Source: Leptospiraceae bacterium (lineage in GTDB: Bacteria; Spirochaetota; Leptospiria; Leptospirales; Leptospiraceae). From it: DNA of 64,000 bases. The translations under genes and the position numbers were made by a program. Shown here piece by piece: positions 1-9,267 of this stretch (positions are counted from its first letter, which is position 1; each line of letters starts with the position of its first letter). The notes beneath the pieces are model-generated. The model saw only the letters and a program-made list of their open reading frames with translations, had not been told where the DNA came from and made no database searches. The stretch lies in the NCBI GenBank assembly GCA_022402465.1, contig JAKRSH010000035.1, forward strand, positions 1-64,000, written 5' to 3'.

Positions 1-79
1 TGGGGTATGCCAGTCAACCTGTCATTTGTTGCACTTATTGGTTTAATCCGCTAATATTTTTAATGAGGCTAAATCTAGG

Positions 80-1045
80 TTAGTTTTTTAACAATCTAAC
101 ATAATCCGCTACAGCATCCTGTATGCTTGTGAAACCATCGGAATAACCAGCCTTTATGAGTTTGTCTGTTGTTGCACAAGTATAGTATTGGTATTTTGCT
201 TTTAAATGTTCAGGCATAGCAATGTATTCAATACTCACTGGTTTGTGCATGGCTTCAAACAATGCTTTGGCGAGAGTATTCCATGTTTCTGCGACACCCC
301 TTCCTAGATTGTAAAGTCCGAATTTATCATTGAAGAGAAAGAAGATACTCATCTTAGCTGCATCTTTTACATAGAGGAAATCGCGCATCTGTTCTCCATC
401 TTTGTATTCATTTCGATACGATTTAAACAAGTTTAGTTTGCCAGTCTCAAATATTTGTTCATAACCTTTCAAAACCAAACTTCTCATCTCTGCCTTATGT
501 GCTTCACCAAAACCAAATACATTGAAATACTTAAGTCCAACAATACGCTCAGAAATTCCTTCTTTTAAAGCATACAAATCAAACATATGTTTAGAATATC
601 CATACATATTAAGCGGTTTTAGATTTTGAATGGGTGAATTATCATCGTAACCTTCTTCGCCTTCTCCATAAGTAGCTGCTGAAGATGCGTAAACAAATTT
701 GGCATCGTTTTGAAGAGCGGCATGGCAAAGAATTTTTGTATATTCATAGTTATTTGAAATCAAATAACTAGCGTCTTTTTCAGTAGTGGACGAACAGGCA
801 CCTAGATGAAGAATGTGTGATACTGAATTTAGAAAGCCATCTTCATGGATCACTCTTTCTATAAAGTCTTCTTTTTCAAAATAGTCTACGTAAGACAAAC
901 GTGTGAGATTCTTCCATTTTTCAGATTGACCGAGATTATCTACAATCCATATCTTATCTATTCCTCTTTGGTTTAATTCTTCAACGCAGGCTGAACCTAT
1001 AAGTCCTGCCCCTCCCGTTACCACTATTGTACTGTGCTTTTTCAA
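80..1045 (-). CDS. hldD: ADP-L-glycero-D-manno-heptose 6-epimerase (HldD/RfaD family)
   Basis: This 321-residue enzyme should interconvert ADP-D- and ADP-L-glycero-D-manno-heptose, the last step in making the heptose donor for LPS core. It is an extended SDR with the nucleotide-binding motif GGAGLIGS at residues 11-18, the HldD-typical LGACSSTTE at 81-89, and a YxxxK active site at Y148/K152. Length matches the family (about 310-330). The start is a TTG at 1045 with an AGGA ribosome-binding site about 9 bases upstream; no better ATG precedes the Rossmann motif. It lies 102 bases downstream of the UbiD-family gene on the same strand, at the locus flank. A UDP-sugar epimerase is the only real alternative and is less likely given the LGACSSTTE motif. 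Confidence 0.9.
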   Translation of the reverse strand: MKKHSTIVVTGGAGLIGSACVEELNQRGIDKIWIVDNLGQSEKWKNLTRLSYVDYFEKEDFIERVIHEDGFLNSVSHILHLGACSSTTEKDASYLISNNYEYTKILCHAALQNDAKFVYASSAATYGEGEEGYDDNSPIQNLKPLNMYGYSKHMFDLYALKEGISERIVGLKYFNVFGFGEAHKAEMRSLVLKGYEQIFETGKLNLFKSYRNEYKDGEQMRDFLYVKDAAKMSIFFLFNDKFGLYNLGRGVAETWNTLAKALFEAMHKPVSIEYIAMPEHLKAKYQYYTCATTDKLIKAGYSDGFTSIQDAVADYVRLLKN

Positions 1046-1147
1046 AAGAGTATCCTAATAAAATATTATCTTCTATCGATAACTAAGACTAATGATAAAT
1101 CTTAGCAAAATCTTATTTCATTCTTGGGAATACAAGCAATTTTGCAA

Positions 1148-2923
1148 CTAAGAAAACAAATGGCCAAATCTCTGATCCACTAATTCCACTGTTTGAGGAT
1201 GGGGTTCTGTCACAGGTGGAAACCAGGATTTTAATCTTGCATCTATAACTATGGGTGGATTTTGAACAACATGGTTTCTTAGGACATTGTGCTTAGAATA
1301 GATGTCACCTGCTGGTTCAAATCGAGTGAATAGATACCAAATAAAATCATGATCAGAAGAAACTGCCTCGGATGCATTGTCCGTAAGAATTGCAAATAAA
1401 CAGTTCGAAATTGCCTCTTCTTCCAGAAGGATTTCTGGAATACCATCTTTAGTTTGGTACTTAGTGGCTTCCACTAAGAGAACTCCTGGTAGATAGAATC
1501 TTGGATTTTTAAATCTTTCATCCTTGAAGTTCTTTTGGACTTGAGAAGAATACTTATCTGCTAGATTCCATTTCTTTTCTCCAACACCTAATAGAACCAT
1601 CTTAGATCCCTTATTTACTTCAGGACCTGTGTAATCTAAGGTGTCCTGGGAAATATTGACAAAGAGATGCAGATCAGTTCTTGGATCAAAGCGTTCTAAA
1701 ATTGTAGTAAAGGTTTCTTTAAAATTTTTCAAAGAAATTTCTTGGTTGGTCACAAGCAAACATTTAGTCAAAGAAAGCTGACCTTCTCCTAGGATACGAA
1801 GTGCACCCATAAAAGCTTCTTTTGGATATCTTTCTTTGACAATACATGCGGCAAGTGAGTGAACTCCGGACTCTTCGTACGCCCATACTGCTTTAACTTG
1901 AGGCATGACAATAGGAAAAACAGGAGATAATAAATCTTGCAGAAACTCAGCAATATAATGATCCTCTTGGGGAGGTCTTCCTACTACTGTAGCTGGCCAT
2001 ATTGCATCTTTTCTGTGAAAAATATTACTGAGTTCTAAGATGGGATAATCATGTTTTAATGCATAGTAACCATAATGGTCACCAAAAGGACCTTCTGGTT
2101 TACGAACCTTAGGTGGAATCTTTCCTACCAGTGTAAAATCTGCATCTGCAAAAAATGGCAAGGAAGATATCTTAGGATTGGAATGTGTTCGGATTTTTTC
2201 TCCACTGAGTAAACTAGCTAGCACTGTTTCTGGAATTTCTTCGGGCAAAGGTGCCACAGCAGAAATAGTCAAGGAAGGTGGACCACCAATTACAACATGA
2301 CAGGGCAAAGATTCAGATTGCAATTCAGCCTCATGGTAGTGAAATCCACCACCCCTGTGAATTTGTATGTGCATACCAACCGTTTTTTCATCATGGAATT
2401 GAATTCGATACATACCTAGATTTGGTTTTTTCGTGGATGGGCTTTCTGTATAAACCAAAGGAAGAGTTACAAAGGCACCTCCATCCATAGGCCAACTCAC
2501 CAATTGGGGAAGTTCTTTAGTATTAGGACCAGGAATATTGCCCTGAAGTATGGGTGGTTTATTGACTTTTTTCAGACCCAATTTCAAAAGAGTAAAGCCA
2601 ATTTCTCTGTATGACCAGAGCTTGGATGGTTTTGGTGGGATGGCATTTTTGGCAAAATCAGCGACTCGCTTAACAAACTCTAGAGGCTCTACCCCAAAGG
2701 CAAGACGGATACGGCTTTCGGAACCATAGAGATTTGTAGCCATAGAAAATCTGCTTCCTTTGACATTATGAAATAATAAAGCTGGTCCCTTTCTAGCTAC
2801 ATTACGTCTTTGGATTTCCGCGAGTTCCAAATATGGATCAACTTCCTCATGGATGTCTATGATTTCTTTTTTATCTCTAAGTAAATTTACAAAATCTCTA
2901 GTCGAACGTAGTGGTTTCATCAT
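1148..2923 (-). CDS. UbiD-family prenylated-FMN-dependent decarboxylase
   Basis: A 591-residue cytoplasmic UbiD-family protein. UbiD enzymes use prenylated FMN to decarboxylate aromatic acids in ubiquinone or menaquinone biosynthesis; in a spirochaete a menaquinone or futalosine-pathway role is the more likely one. The family signature GPFGDHYGYY is at residues 278-287, containing the acidic active-site position, and the upstream stretch around MYRIQFHDE also matches the family's cofactor-binding region. The start is one of two adjacent ATGs (2923 or 2920). Nothing ties it to polysaccharide synthesis, and it looks like chromosomal backbone next to the sugar locus. The family call is secure; the exact substrate is not. 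Confidence 0.88.
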   Translation of the reverse strand: MMKPLRSTRDFVNLLRDKKEIIDIHEEVDPYLELAEIQRRNVARKGPALLFHNVKGSRFSMATNLYGSESRIRLAFGVEPLEFVKRVADFAKNAIPPKPSKLWSYREIGFTLLKLGLKKVNKPPILQGNIPGPNTKELPQLVSWPMDGGAFVTLPLVYTESPSTKKPNLGMYRIQFHDEKTVGMHIQIHRGGGFHYHEAELQSESLPCHVVIGGPPSLTISAVAPLPEEIPETVLASLLSGEKIRTHSNPKISSLPFFADADFTLVGKIPPKVRKPEGPFGDHYGYYALKHDYPILELSNIFHRKDAIWPATVVGRPPQEDHYIAEFLQDLLSPVFPIVMPQVKAVWAYEESGVHSLAACIVKERYPKEAFMGALRILGEGQLSLTKCLLVTNQEISLKNFKETFTTILERFDPRTDLHLFVNISQDTLDYTGPEVNKGSKMVLLGVGEKKWNLADKYSSQVQKNFKDERFKNPRFYLPGVLLVEATKYQTKDGIPEILLEEEAISNCLFAILTDNASEAVSSDHDFIWYLFTRFEPAGDIYSKHNVLRNHVVQNPPIVIDARLKSWFPPVTEPHPQTVELVDQRFGHLFS

Positions 2924-3060
2924 TATTTAGACAGCTATAGGATTTGGATCTTAGGAAAGAAAAAAAAGATTTTTGGATAAAATGAATTGAATCGATTCAT
3001 AATCAGAACAAATTTATCCTTTAAGGATGTGTTTCCTGATTTCAATTTCTCAGAGGACAA

Positions 3061-4602
3061 ATGGCTGAAAAAAAAACTAAAATTGTAGATAAAAAGCGAA
3101 TAGCAGTATGTGGCGGAACTCTCGGAAGAGAGGATAAATCCTATGTTCGAGGTCAGGTTGTTGATGTTGGGATTGATGATATTACAAAAGCAGAAGAGAT
3201 TTGGGATTTATTAACTGGATTATTTAAAGGCGAGGAGGAGGAAGTAACTCCTTTCTTAGATTTTAGTTTAGCTCCCGTTAGAAAGCCTCTCCTAAGAATT
3301 GAAGTCTATGATGATTCCGAAAAGCTGATGTATACTTCAGAGACGGTAGTTGCAGATGAAGATGGTTTCTTTTCTCATGAAATTTCTAAAACCCTTGCAC
3401 CAGGTAAATATATATTTGAAGTTAATTTAGAAGGCTTGGATTCCTACCGTCAGTTCTCTAAGGATTTAGCGAATAATCGCAGTAGTAAGAAAGATTCTGA
3501 AATTAAAAAAAATCCAGTTCTAGGTAGAGGAAGACTCAGAATCCTTCCGAATGATTATTCAAATTATGTTGTAACTTCTGATATAGACCAAACCTATTTG
3601 GCTACTGATATTGCCTCCAAGGCAGGGAAGCTTTCGGCACTTTTTGAATCCGCAGCTCAGAAACGTGCCCTACCAGGAATGCCTGAGTTGTATAGAAGGC
3701 TTCGTAAAGATTTAAAGGATGCTCCACTTATATTTATTTCTGCAAGTCCTCACTTTTTTAGAAGAACACTATTTGCTACTATCAAGAAACACAATATTGA
3801 ATTTGAATCCATACACCTTAAGTATTTAGAAGGAACCATCAAAGGAGTCTTAGATAAGATTATAGGAACAACTGTTAATCCTATCAATTTATTATCTGGT
3901 GGATTTAGATCTGCACTTATGAGAACGAGTAAGTTTCTAGGTGCTTCTTACCAATCTCTTTTCGATCAAATGGCTTATAAATTATCTATTCTCTTGCAAG
4001 CGCGGACTTATATGCCAACCCATACCAAAGAAATACTTTTGGGAGATAATACTGAGTCAGATTTTATGATTTTTACTCTATACCAATTGATTCTCTTACA
4101 AGATTGGGATGGAGATGAACTGGAAGAGTATTTGTATAAATTAAACTTTCTTGGACGAGATGCAATAACAAGAGATAATGCAAAAAGCATCCGAAAGATA
4201 GCAGAAATGAACTGGAAAATCCACGGCAAGATAAATCCTGTTCAAATAGCAATTATTAACAAAACAGATCATGGACCTGACGAAAAAGAAATGCTCACCA
4301 AAGTTATGTTAGCCCTTCCTGGCGGAGGAAAAAGGGCAGAACAAACCTTAGGCGGGAAAGTCCCATTTCAGGCATCTGAAGGAGCCTTAGGACTTTCCGT
4401 TTTACTTCATGCTGCGGGTTTTATGGAATTTGAGTCTATCTTTCAAGTGACTCTGACTATGGTGGGGGAATGGTTGGAAGGTAAAGTTATAGATGATAAA
4501 TATTTATATGAACTTTCGAAGAGACTCACAGCAACTCAGGTTTCCGCAAGCGAGAAGAGAAAATTTGTAGAAGAAGTCTTTGAAAGAATGATGAAACTAT
4601 AG
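3061..4602 (+). CDS. App1-like DUF2183 phosphatase-domain protein
   Basis: A 513-residue plus-strand protein divergent from the UbiD-family gene. The middle of the protein holds the App1 (phosphatidate phosphatase) catalytic-domain signature, an HAD-type DxDxT motif at D174, D176 and T178, followed by typical segments such as FISASP. The N-terminal part resembles a small beta-rich domain that precedes this domain in bacterial members. There is no signal peptide, so it is probably cytoplasmic. By family it may dephosphorylate phosphatidate or a related lipid or sugar phosphate, but the bacterial function is not established. A GAGG ribosome-binding site lies 7-10 bases before the ATG. It has no evident connection to the sugar genes. 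Confidence 0.8.
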   Translation: MAEKKTKIVDKKRIAVCGGTLGREDKSYVRGQVVDVGIDDITKAEEIWDLLTGLFKGEEEEVTPFLDFSLAPVRKPLLRIEVYDDSEKLMYTSETVVADEDGFFSHEISKTLAPGKYIFEVNLEGLDSYRQFSKDLANNRSSKKDSEIKKNPVLGRGRLRILPNDYSNYVVTSDIDQTYLATDIASKAGKLSALFESAAQKRALPGMPELYRRLRKDLKDAPLIFISASPHFFRRTLFATIKKHNIEFESIHLKYLEGTIKGVLDKIIGTTVNPINLLSGGFRSALMRTSKFLGASYQSLFDQMAYKLSILLQARTYMPTHTKEILLGDNTESDFMIFTLYQLILLQDWDGDELEEYLYKLNFLGRDAITRDNAKSIRKIAEMNWKIHGKINPVQIAIINKTDHGPDEKEMLTKVMLALPGGGKRAEQTLGGKVPFQASEGALGLSVLLHAAGFMEFESIFQVTLTMVGEWLEGKVIDDKYLYELSKRLTATQVSASEKRKFVEEVFERMMKL

Positions 4603-4627
4603 AATTTGCTTATATTGCTATTTAAGA

Positions 4628-4709
4628 ATCTTATGAATTATAAGATAAAAGTTCTTTACAAGTTTTTAAAATATAATACACTTTAACCAAAGTTAATTAA
4701 AATAGGAGA
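4628..4709 (+). promoter_or_regulatory. dps upstream region: inverted repeat, -10-like box and RBS
   Basis: A 7-bp inverted repeat (ATCTTAT, 5-base spacer, ATAAGAT; 4628-4646) lies before a TATAAT box at 4672-4677 and an AGGAGA ribosome-binding site at 4704-4709 ahead of dps. No good -35 hexamer is at the right spacing. Dps genes are often under Fur-family (PerR) or other stress regulators, so the repeat could be an operator. It is a poor match to the published PerR consensus and could be a weak hairpin ending the upstream gene. Confidence 0.3.
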
Positions 4710-4715
4710 TAAAAT

Positions 4716-5195
4716 ATGGTTCAGAAAATAAATATATCTATTCCAGAAAAAGAAAGAGAATTAATTGCAAATGGCTTAATGAAACTGCTAGCAGATACCT
4801 ACACGCTCTATCTGAAAACACATAATTTTCACTGGAATGTAACTGGTCCTATGTTCCAAACTTTACATATCATGTTTATGGAACAATACACAGAATTGTG
4901 GAATGCCATAGATTTGATTGCAGAGAGAATTCGCTCCCTGGGATATTTTGCCCCTGGATCTTACAAGGAATTCACAAAGCTTTCTTCGATTTCAGAAGAG
5001 GATTCCGTACCAAAAGCAAAGGACATGGTGAGAAATTTGGTATTGGGTCATGAAATGACAATCAAGACAGCTCGTGATATCATTCAACCTGCAGAGGCGG
5101 GAAATGATGAATCAACCTTGGACTTAGTTACCCAAAGACTCACCATTCATGAGAAAACAGCGTGGATGCTTAGATCCTTATTAGAAGAGGAGTAG
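4716..5195 (+). CDS. dps: Dps-family DNA-binding ferritin-like protein
   Basis: A 159-residue Dps. Members form dodecamers that oxidise iron with peroxide, store it, and often coat DNA under starvation or oxidative stress. The ferroxidase signature is visible: [10 protein letters not shown] near residues 36-45, with the iron-ligand His, then the helix with the D-x-x-A-E-R pattern (DLIAER). Length is normal for the family. A strong AGGAGA site lies 7 bases before the ATG. Its stop is 2 bases from the stop of the convergent glycosyltransferase at 5198, so the two genes meet tail to tail with no terminator between them. It is a housekeeping or stress gene and marks the left boundary of the minus-strand sugar gene run. 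Confidence 0.93.
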   Translation: MVQKINISIPEKERELIANGLMKLLADTYTLYLKTHNFHWNVTGPMFQTLHIMFMEQYTELWNAIDLIAERIRSLGYFAPGSYKEFTKLSSISEEDSVPKAKDMVRNLVLGHEMTIKTARDIIQPAEAGNDESTLDLVTQRLTIHEKTAWMLRSLLEEE

Positions 5196-5197
5196 AT

Positions 5198-6190
5198 TCA
5201 AGAATTTTTATATTCTGATATATTCATTGTATAATCAATCACATAGAGTGGCCGGTCTTTGATTTCTTCATAGATTCGTGCCACATACTCACCCAAAATA
5301 CCAATACTAATTAGAATGAATCCACCTGTTAGGCAAATCAAACCAACGATAGTAGCCCACCCAGGATTATATATTATAGAATGATCAAAGAAAAAATGCT
5401 CTAACTTTCTATACACTGCATAAATTCCTATTGCAAAACCAAAAAAAGCAACAATAATACCAACAAATAAACTAAAACGAAGCGGTAGTGGTGAAAAAGA
5501 AATAGCTGCATTTGTTGCCAATGAAAGCATTTTACTAAGAGGATAATTTGTTACTCCTGCTACTCTAGGGCTTCTCTTGTATTCTACAGCTGTTTGAGGC
5601 AGTCCTATCCAGACAAACATACCTCTAAGGAACCTATGCTTTTCTCGGAGTTGATTGATTCGATGGAGGCATTTAGATGAGATTAAACGAAAATCACCAG
5701 AATCGACTGGAAGATTTTTATGAATGAATTTTCTCATTGCTCTGTAAAATATCCAAGCAGATGCTAATTTAAAGAAAGATTCCCCTTCTCTTTCGGTTCT
5801 CTTTCCATAGACTACATCATAGCCTTCTTCATATTTCTTTATCATTTCCAATATGACCTCTGGTGGATCTTGCAAATCAGCATCGATGATGACTATAGCA
5901 TCGCCTTTTGCAAAATCTAATCCAGCAGTAACCGCCATTTGGTGTCCAAAATTGCGAGAAAAACTAATTACCTTAATTGACTTATTTTTACTGGCAAGTT
6001 CCAATAGAAAGCTAAGAGTATTATCCCTACTTCCATCATTTATAAAGATTAATTCAACATTACATTTTAAACTTGCTAAGGTATTTGAAATTTCTTTCTG
6101 AAAAAAAGGAAGAGAGTTCTCCTCATTATAACAAGGAATTATAATACTAAGAAGTTTGGGATATTTTTTAGGTTTTAGTATGTAATTCAT
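5198..6190 (-). CDS. GT2 polyprenyl-phosphate glycosyltransferase with two C-terminal TM helices (GtrB/ArnC-like)
   Basis: A 330-residue family 2 glycosyltransferase. The N-terminal catalytic domain has the IIPCYNEE opening near residue 17 and the DxD metal and nucleotide site at D103-D105 (IIDADLQDPPE). The C-terminal 90 residues hold two strongly hydrophobic segments followed by GEYVARIYEEIKDRP, typical of DPM1/GtrB/ArnC enzymes that load a sugar onto undecaprenyl phosphate at the membrane inner face. Such lipid-linked sugars feed periplasmic GT-C transferases. It is the most downstream minus-strand gene of this block, separated by 132 bases from the next GT2. Sugar identity cannot be read from the sequence. 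Confidence 0.85.
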   Translation of the reverse strand: MNYILKPKKYPKLLSIIIPCYNEENSLPFFQKEISNTLASLKCNVELIFINDGSRDNTLSFLLELASKNKSIKVISFSRNFGHQMAVTAGLDFAKGDAIVIIDADLQDPPEVILEMIKKYEEGYDVVYGKRTEREGESFFKLASAWIFYRAMRKFIHKNLPVDSGDFRLISSKCLHRINQLREKHRFLRGMFVWIGLPQTAVEYKRSPRVAGVTNYPLSKMLSLATNAAISFSPLPLRFSLFVGIIVAFFGFAIGIYAVYRKLEHFFFDHSIIYNPGWATIVGLICLTGGFILISIGILGEYVARIYEEIKDRPLYVIDYTMNISEYKNS

Positions 6191-6322
6191 AAATGCTTAG
6201 TGTATCAATATTTACTATCTTAGTTAATAAATTGAATCAAAAATGTTCTAAAGACTCAATTTTTAATAAATAAAAATTTTAGGTTCCTCTATACAAGTTT
6301 AAAAGACATTACGTAAATTATC

Positions 6323-7135
6323 TTACAACCAATGACCTGAACCTGGAATGTATTTCTCAGGAATGGTAGGTTTAAAGAAAGATTTCTTCGATGCGATAAT
6401 ATTAAAATACAATATGTGACGTAGTGCAGCTACACCATCTTTCCAAGTAATCTTTTTCCCTTCTAAATAATTTCTTGGATAATAGGAAATTGGAAATTCT
6501 TTAACTCGAAGTCGCAATCGAGCAATTTTTGCAGTGACTTCTGGTTCAAATCCGAATCGATTGGATTGTAAATTGATGTTCTGTATTATATCCGCTTTAA
6601 AGATTTTATAGCATGTTTCCATATCAGAAAGATACATACCGGAAAATAAATTGCTAAGTAAGGTAAGTAGCCTATTGATCAAATAATGGAAGGTTCTATG
6701 AACTTGGTGGACTTCTTTACGAAATCTAGAACCAAATACTGCATCAGCCTTATCTTCTATCACAGGTTGTATAAGTCCAGGTAGCTCTTCCATATCGTAT
6801 TCAAAATCAGCATCTTGAACAACCATGATGTCTCCATGTGCCTGCTCGAATCCTCTGCGAAGGGCTGCTCCTTTACCTTGATTCTTTTCTTGATTCAGAA
6901 TTAAATGTTTCGATTGAAATTTAAAGGAATTTAATATTTGCAAGGAATCGTCTTTGGATGCATCATTGATGAATACTAATTCTTTATTTAAAGGTAATTT
7001 TAATTTATCAATTTTTTCTAAAAAAGACTTTAGATGTCCCGCTTCATTGTAAATGGGAATGATGAGAGATATGAGTTTGTAGGAAGACGAAGGTGATGGA
7101 ATGGCTTTGGATTGTTTCTTTGCAATTGCTTTCAT
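6323..7135 (-). CDS. Family 2 glycosyltransferase, DPM1-like, without TM domain
   Basis: A 270-residue GT2 enzyme. The fold begins with LISLIIPIYNEAG near residue 21 and the DxD site is D108-D110 (VVQDADFEYD). Unlike its neighbour at 5198 it lacks the two C-terminal membrane helices, so it resembles soluble dolichol-phosphate-mannose-synthase-like proteins that may still act on polyprenyl phosphate. It lies 182 bases downstream of rfbA on the same strand. The gap holds only AT-rich sequence with no clear hairpin. Donor and acceptor are unknown. Confidence 0.8.
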   Translation of the reverse strand: MKAIAKKQSKAIPSPSSSYKLISLIIPIYNEAGHLKSFLEKIDKLKLPLNKELVFINDASKDDSLQILNSFKFQSKHLILNQEKNQGKGAALRRGFEQAHGDIMVVQDADFEYDMEELPGLIQPVIEDKADAVFGSRFRKEVHQVHRTFHYLINRLLTLLSNLFSGMYLSDMETCYKIFKADIIQNINLQSNRFGFEPEVTAKIARLRLRVKEFPISYYPRNYLEGKKITWKDGVAALRHILYFNIIASKKSFFKPTIPEKYIPGSGHWL

Positions 7136-7317
7136 GGGTTTAATTTCTAAATTTTGTTTATTTATCGTTAATAGAGAAAATTAAAGATAAATTTGAATAG
7201 AATAATTCATATTCAAATTTAATCAATCTAAGGAAAGAAAAAAAATAATACATGAAATAAACATTTTTAAGAATAAAAGATATTATTTAAAATTATTTAA
7301 AATCAATTCAAGTAAAC

Positions 7318-8202
7318 TTAAAAAATAGTTTCATCAATAATTCGAAGCAGGTATTGTCCATAATTGTTTTTCTTTAATGGTTCGGCCAATTCCTTCAAGT
7401 CTTTTGCTGAAATGTATCCTTTTCGAAAGCAGATTTCTTCAGGACAAGCGATTTTTAATCCTTGCCTCCGTTCTACTGTTTCGACAAAGGCAGAAGCTTC
7501 TAATAGAGATTCATGAGTTCCTGTATCTAACCAAGCATAACCTCTACCCATGAGTTGAACGTCTAAGGTTCCTTTTTCTAAATAAATTTTATTTAGATCG
7601 GTTATTTCTAATTCACCCCTTGTAGAAGGTTTTACAGATTTGGCATATTCTACAACATTCTCGTCATAAAAATACAAGCCTGTTACCGCATACCGAGATT
7701 TTGGCTTAACAGGTTTTTCTTCTATAGAAATTGCTTTTTGTTTGCTATCAAATTCAACGACTCCATAACGCTCTGGATCATTTACGTGATAGGCTAAAAC
7801 AGTTGCTCCTGATGATTTTTGTACAGAGGTATGTAATAAATGATCCATACCATGACCATAGAAAACGTTGTCCCCCAAAACCAAAGAACAGGCTTCCCCA
7901 CCATTTAAAAATTTATCGCCAATCAGAAAAGCCTGAGCCAATCCATCAGGTGAGGGTTGTACAGCATATTCTAACCTTATGCCCCATTGAGATCCATCAC
8001 CTAACATATCCTTGAACAAAGGGATAGCCTCTGGTGTAGAAATTATCAAAATTTCTCGAATTCCAGATAACAGCAAGGTAGAAAGCGGATAGTATATCAT
8101 TGGCTTATCATAGATGGGAAGCAATTGTTTGCATATTACTTTTGTTACAGGATAAAGTCTTGTGCCCGACCCCCCTGCAAGTATAATACCTTTCTTAATC
8201 AT
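7318..8202 (-). CDS. rfbA: Glucose-1-phosphate thymidylyltransferase
   Basis: A 294-residue RmlA/RfbA that makes dTDP-glucose from dTTP and glucose-1-phosphate, the entry step of dTDP-deoxysugar synthesis. The signature [14 protein letters not shown] is near residues 8-21 and the family run [11 protein letters not shown] is also present. Length is normal. Its ATG shares one base with the rfbB stop codon (TAATG), so translation is probably coupled. It is the last gene of the rfbC-...-rfbB-rfbA block and the product feeds RfbB directly. Confidence 0.95.
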   Translation of the reverse strand: MIKKGIILAGGSGTRLYPVTKVICKQLLPIYDKPMIYYPLSTLLLSGIREILIISTPEAIPLFKDMLGDGSQWGIRLEYAVQPSPDGLAQAFLIGDKFLNGGEACSLVLGDNVFYGHGMDHLLHTSVQKSSGATVLAYHVNDPERYGVVEFDSKQKAISIEEKPVKPKSRYAVTGLYFYDENVVEYAKSVKPSTRGELEITDLNKIYLEKGTLDVQLMGRGYAWLDTGTHESLLEASAFVETVERRQGLKIACPEEICFRKGYISAKDLKELAEPLKKNNYGQYLLRIIDETIF

Positions 8203-9257
8203 TATCCAATTCCTTTGTATTGTTGCTCATAATAAGATTGATAGGAACCAGAAAGAATCTCACTCCACCATTCTTTGTTGTTCATATACCAATCAACTGT
8301 TTCTTCTATTGCTTGTTCAAATGAGTATTTAGGTGTCCATCCAAGTTCTTTTTCTATTTTTGATGGATCTATAGCATAACGAAAATCATGTCCCGGTCTA
8401 TCCGTTACAAAGGTTATAAGTTTTTTATGAGGTGCACCTTGGGGATGCCTTAAATCCATTAAGTTGCAGATTAATTCTACTATTTCAAGATTATTCTTTT
8501 CGTTCCTTGTTCCAATATTATAGGTTTCACCAAATTTCCCTTTATGTATTGCTAAATCTATGGCCAAACAATGGTCTTTTACATAAAGCCAATCTCGAAT
8601 ATTTTCTCCTTTGCCATAAACAGGAAGTTGTTTACCTTGAAGACAATTAAGAATCATCAGAGGAATTAATTTTTCTGGAAAATGAAATGGTCCATAATTA
8701 TTAGAACAGTTGGTTGTAATTACAGGCATACCATATGTATGGAAATAGGACCTAACTAAATGGTCAGAACCAGCTTTGGATGCCGAATAAGGTGAATTAG
8801 GTGCATATGATGTTGATTCCGTAAATGCTCCATCAGCTCCCAATGAACCAAACACCTCATCTGTAGACACATGAAGAAATACATTAAGTTTTCCTTTTTC
8901 ATGTAGATTTCTACCAATCTCAAGCATATAAAATGTTCCTAAAACATTTGTCTTGACAAATTCTTCAGGACCAGTAATTGATCTGTCTACGTGAGATTCT
9001 GCAGCAAAATGAACTATTTCATTGAAATCTATTCCATTCAAAGCAAGAGAAAGTTCCTCTTTATTAGCAATATCTGCCTTAATAAAATGAAATCTTTTTT
9101 CATCTTTCCATTTAGCAAGATTTCGCAAATTACCTGCATAAGTTAATTTATCTAACACGATTACTTGAATATCTTCATAGGATTCTAATATTGTGTGAAC
9201 AAAATTAGAACCAATGAATCCAGCGCCACCGGTAATAAGAAGTTTACGTTGTGTCAT
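8202..9257 (-). CDS. rfbB: dTDP-glucose 4,6-dehydratase
   Basis: A 351-residue extended SDR that converts dTDP-glucose to dTDP-4-keto-6-deoxy-glucose. NAD-binding GGAGFIG is at residues 10-16, the dehydratase triad STDEVFG at 131-137 (T132, D133, E134), and the catalytic pair is Y157/K161 (YSASK). All key residues are present and length is normal. It overlaps rfbA by one base. Upstream on the same strand are a membrane GT-C-like gene and a small gene, not rfbD as is usual in these blocks. It therefore supplies the 4-keto intermediate for RfbC and possibly other enzymes. Confidence 0.95.
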   Translation of the reverse strand: MTQRKLLITGGAGFIGSNFVHTILESYEDIQVIVLDKLTYAGNLRNLAKWKDEKRFHFIKADIANKEELSLALNGIDFNEIVHFAAESHVDRSITGPEEFVKTNVLGTFYMLEIGRNLHEKGKLNVFLHVSTDEVFGSLGADGAFTESTSYAPNSPYSASKAGSDHLVRSYFHTYGMPVITTNCSNNYGPFHFPEKLIPLMILNCLQGKQLPVYGKGENIRDWLYVKDHCLAIDLAIHKGKFGETYNIGTRNEKNNLEIVELICNLMDLRHPQGAPHKKLITFVTDRPGHDFRYAIDPSKIEKELGWTPKYSFEQAIEETVDWYMNNKEWWSEILSGSYQSYYEQQYKGIG

Positions 9258-9267
9258 TTGATTATTA

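Noticed and set aside
1-54. Short plus-strand open frame ending at a TAA (52-54), possibly the tail of a gene left of the window
   Set aside because: Only 17 codons are visible and hydrophobic composition alone is not evidence; no recognisable motif.
1046-1147. Six-bp CTAAGA/TCTTAG repeat between the UbiD and HldD genes
   Set aside because: Stem is too short and has no following U-run; probably chance in AT-rich sequence.
4008-4229. Antisense frame inside the App1-like gene
   Set aside because: Overlaps a gene with a clear catalytic motif and shows no domain of its own.
7136-7317. Possible terminator after rfbA
   Set aside because: Only AT-rich repeats, no stem with GC pairs and no defined U-run.
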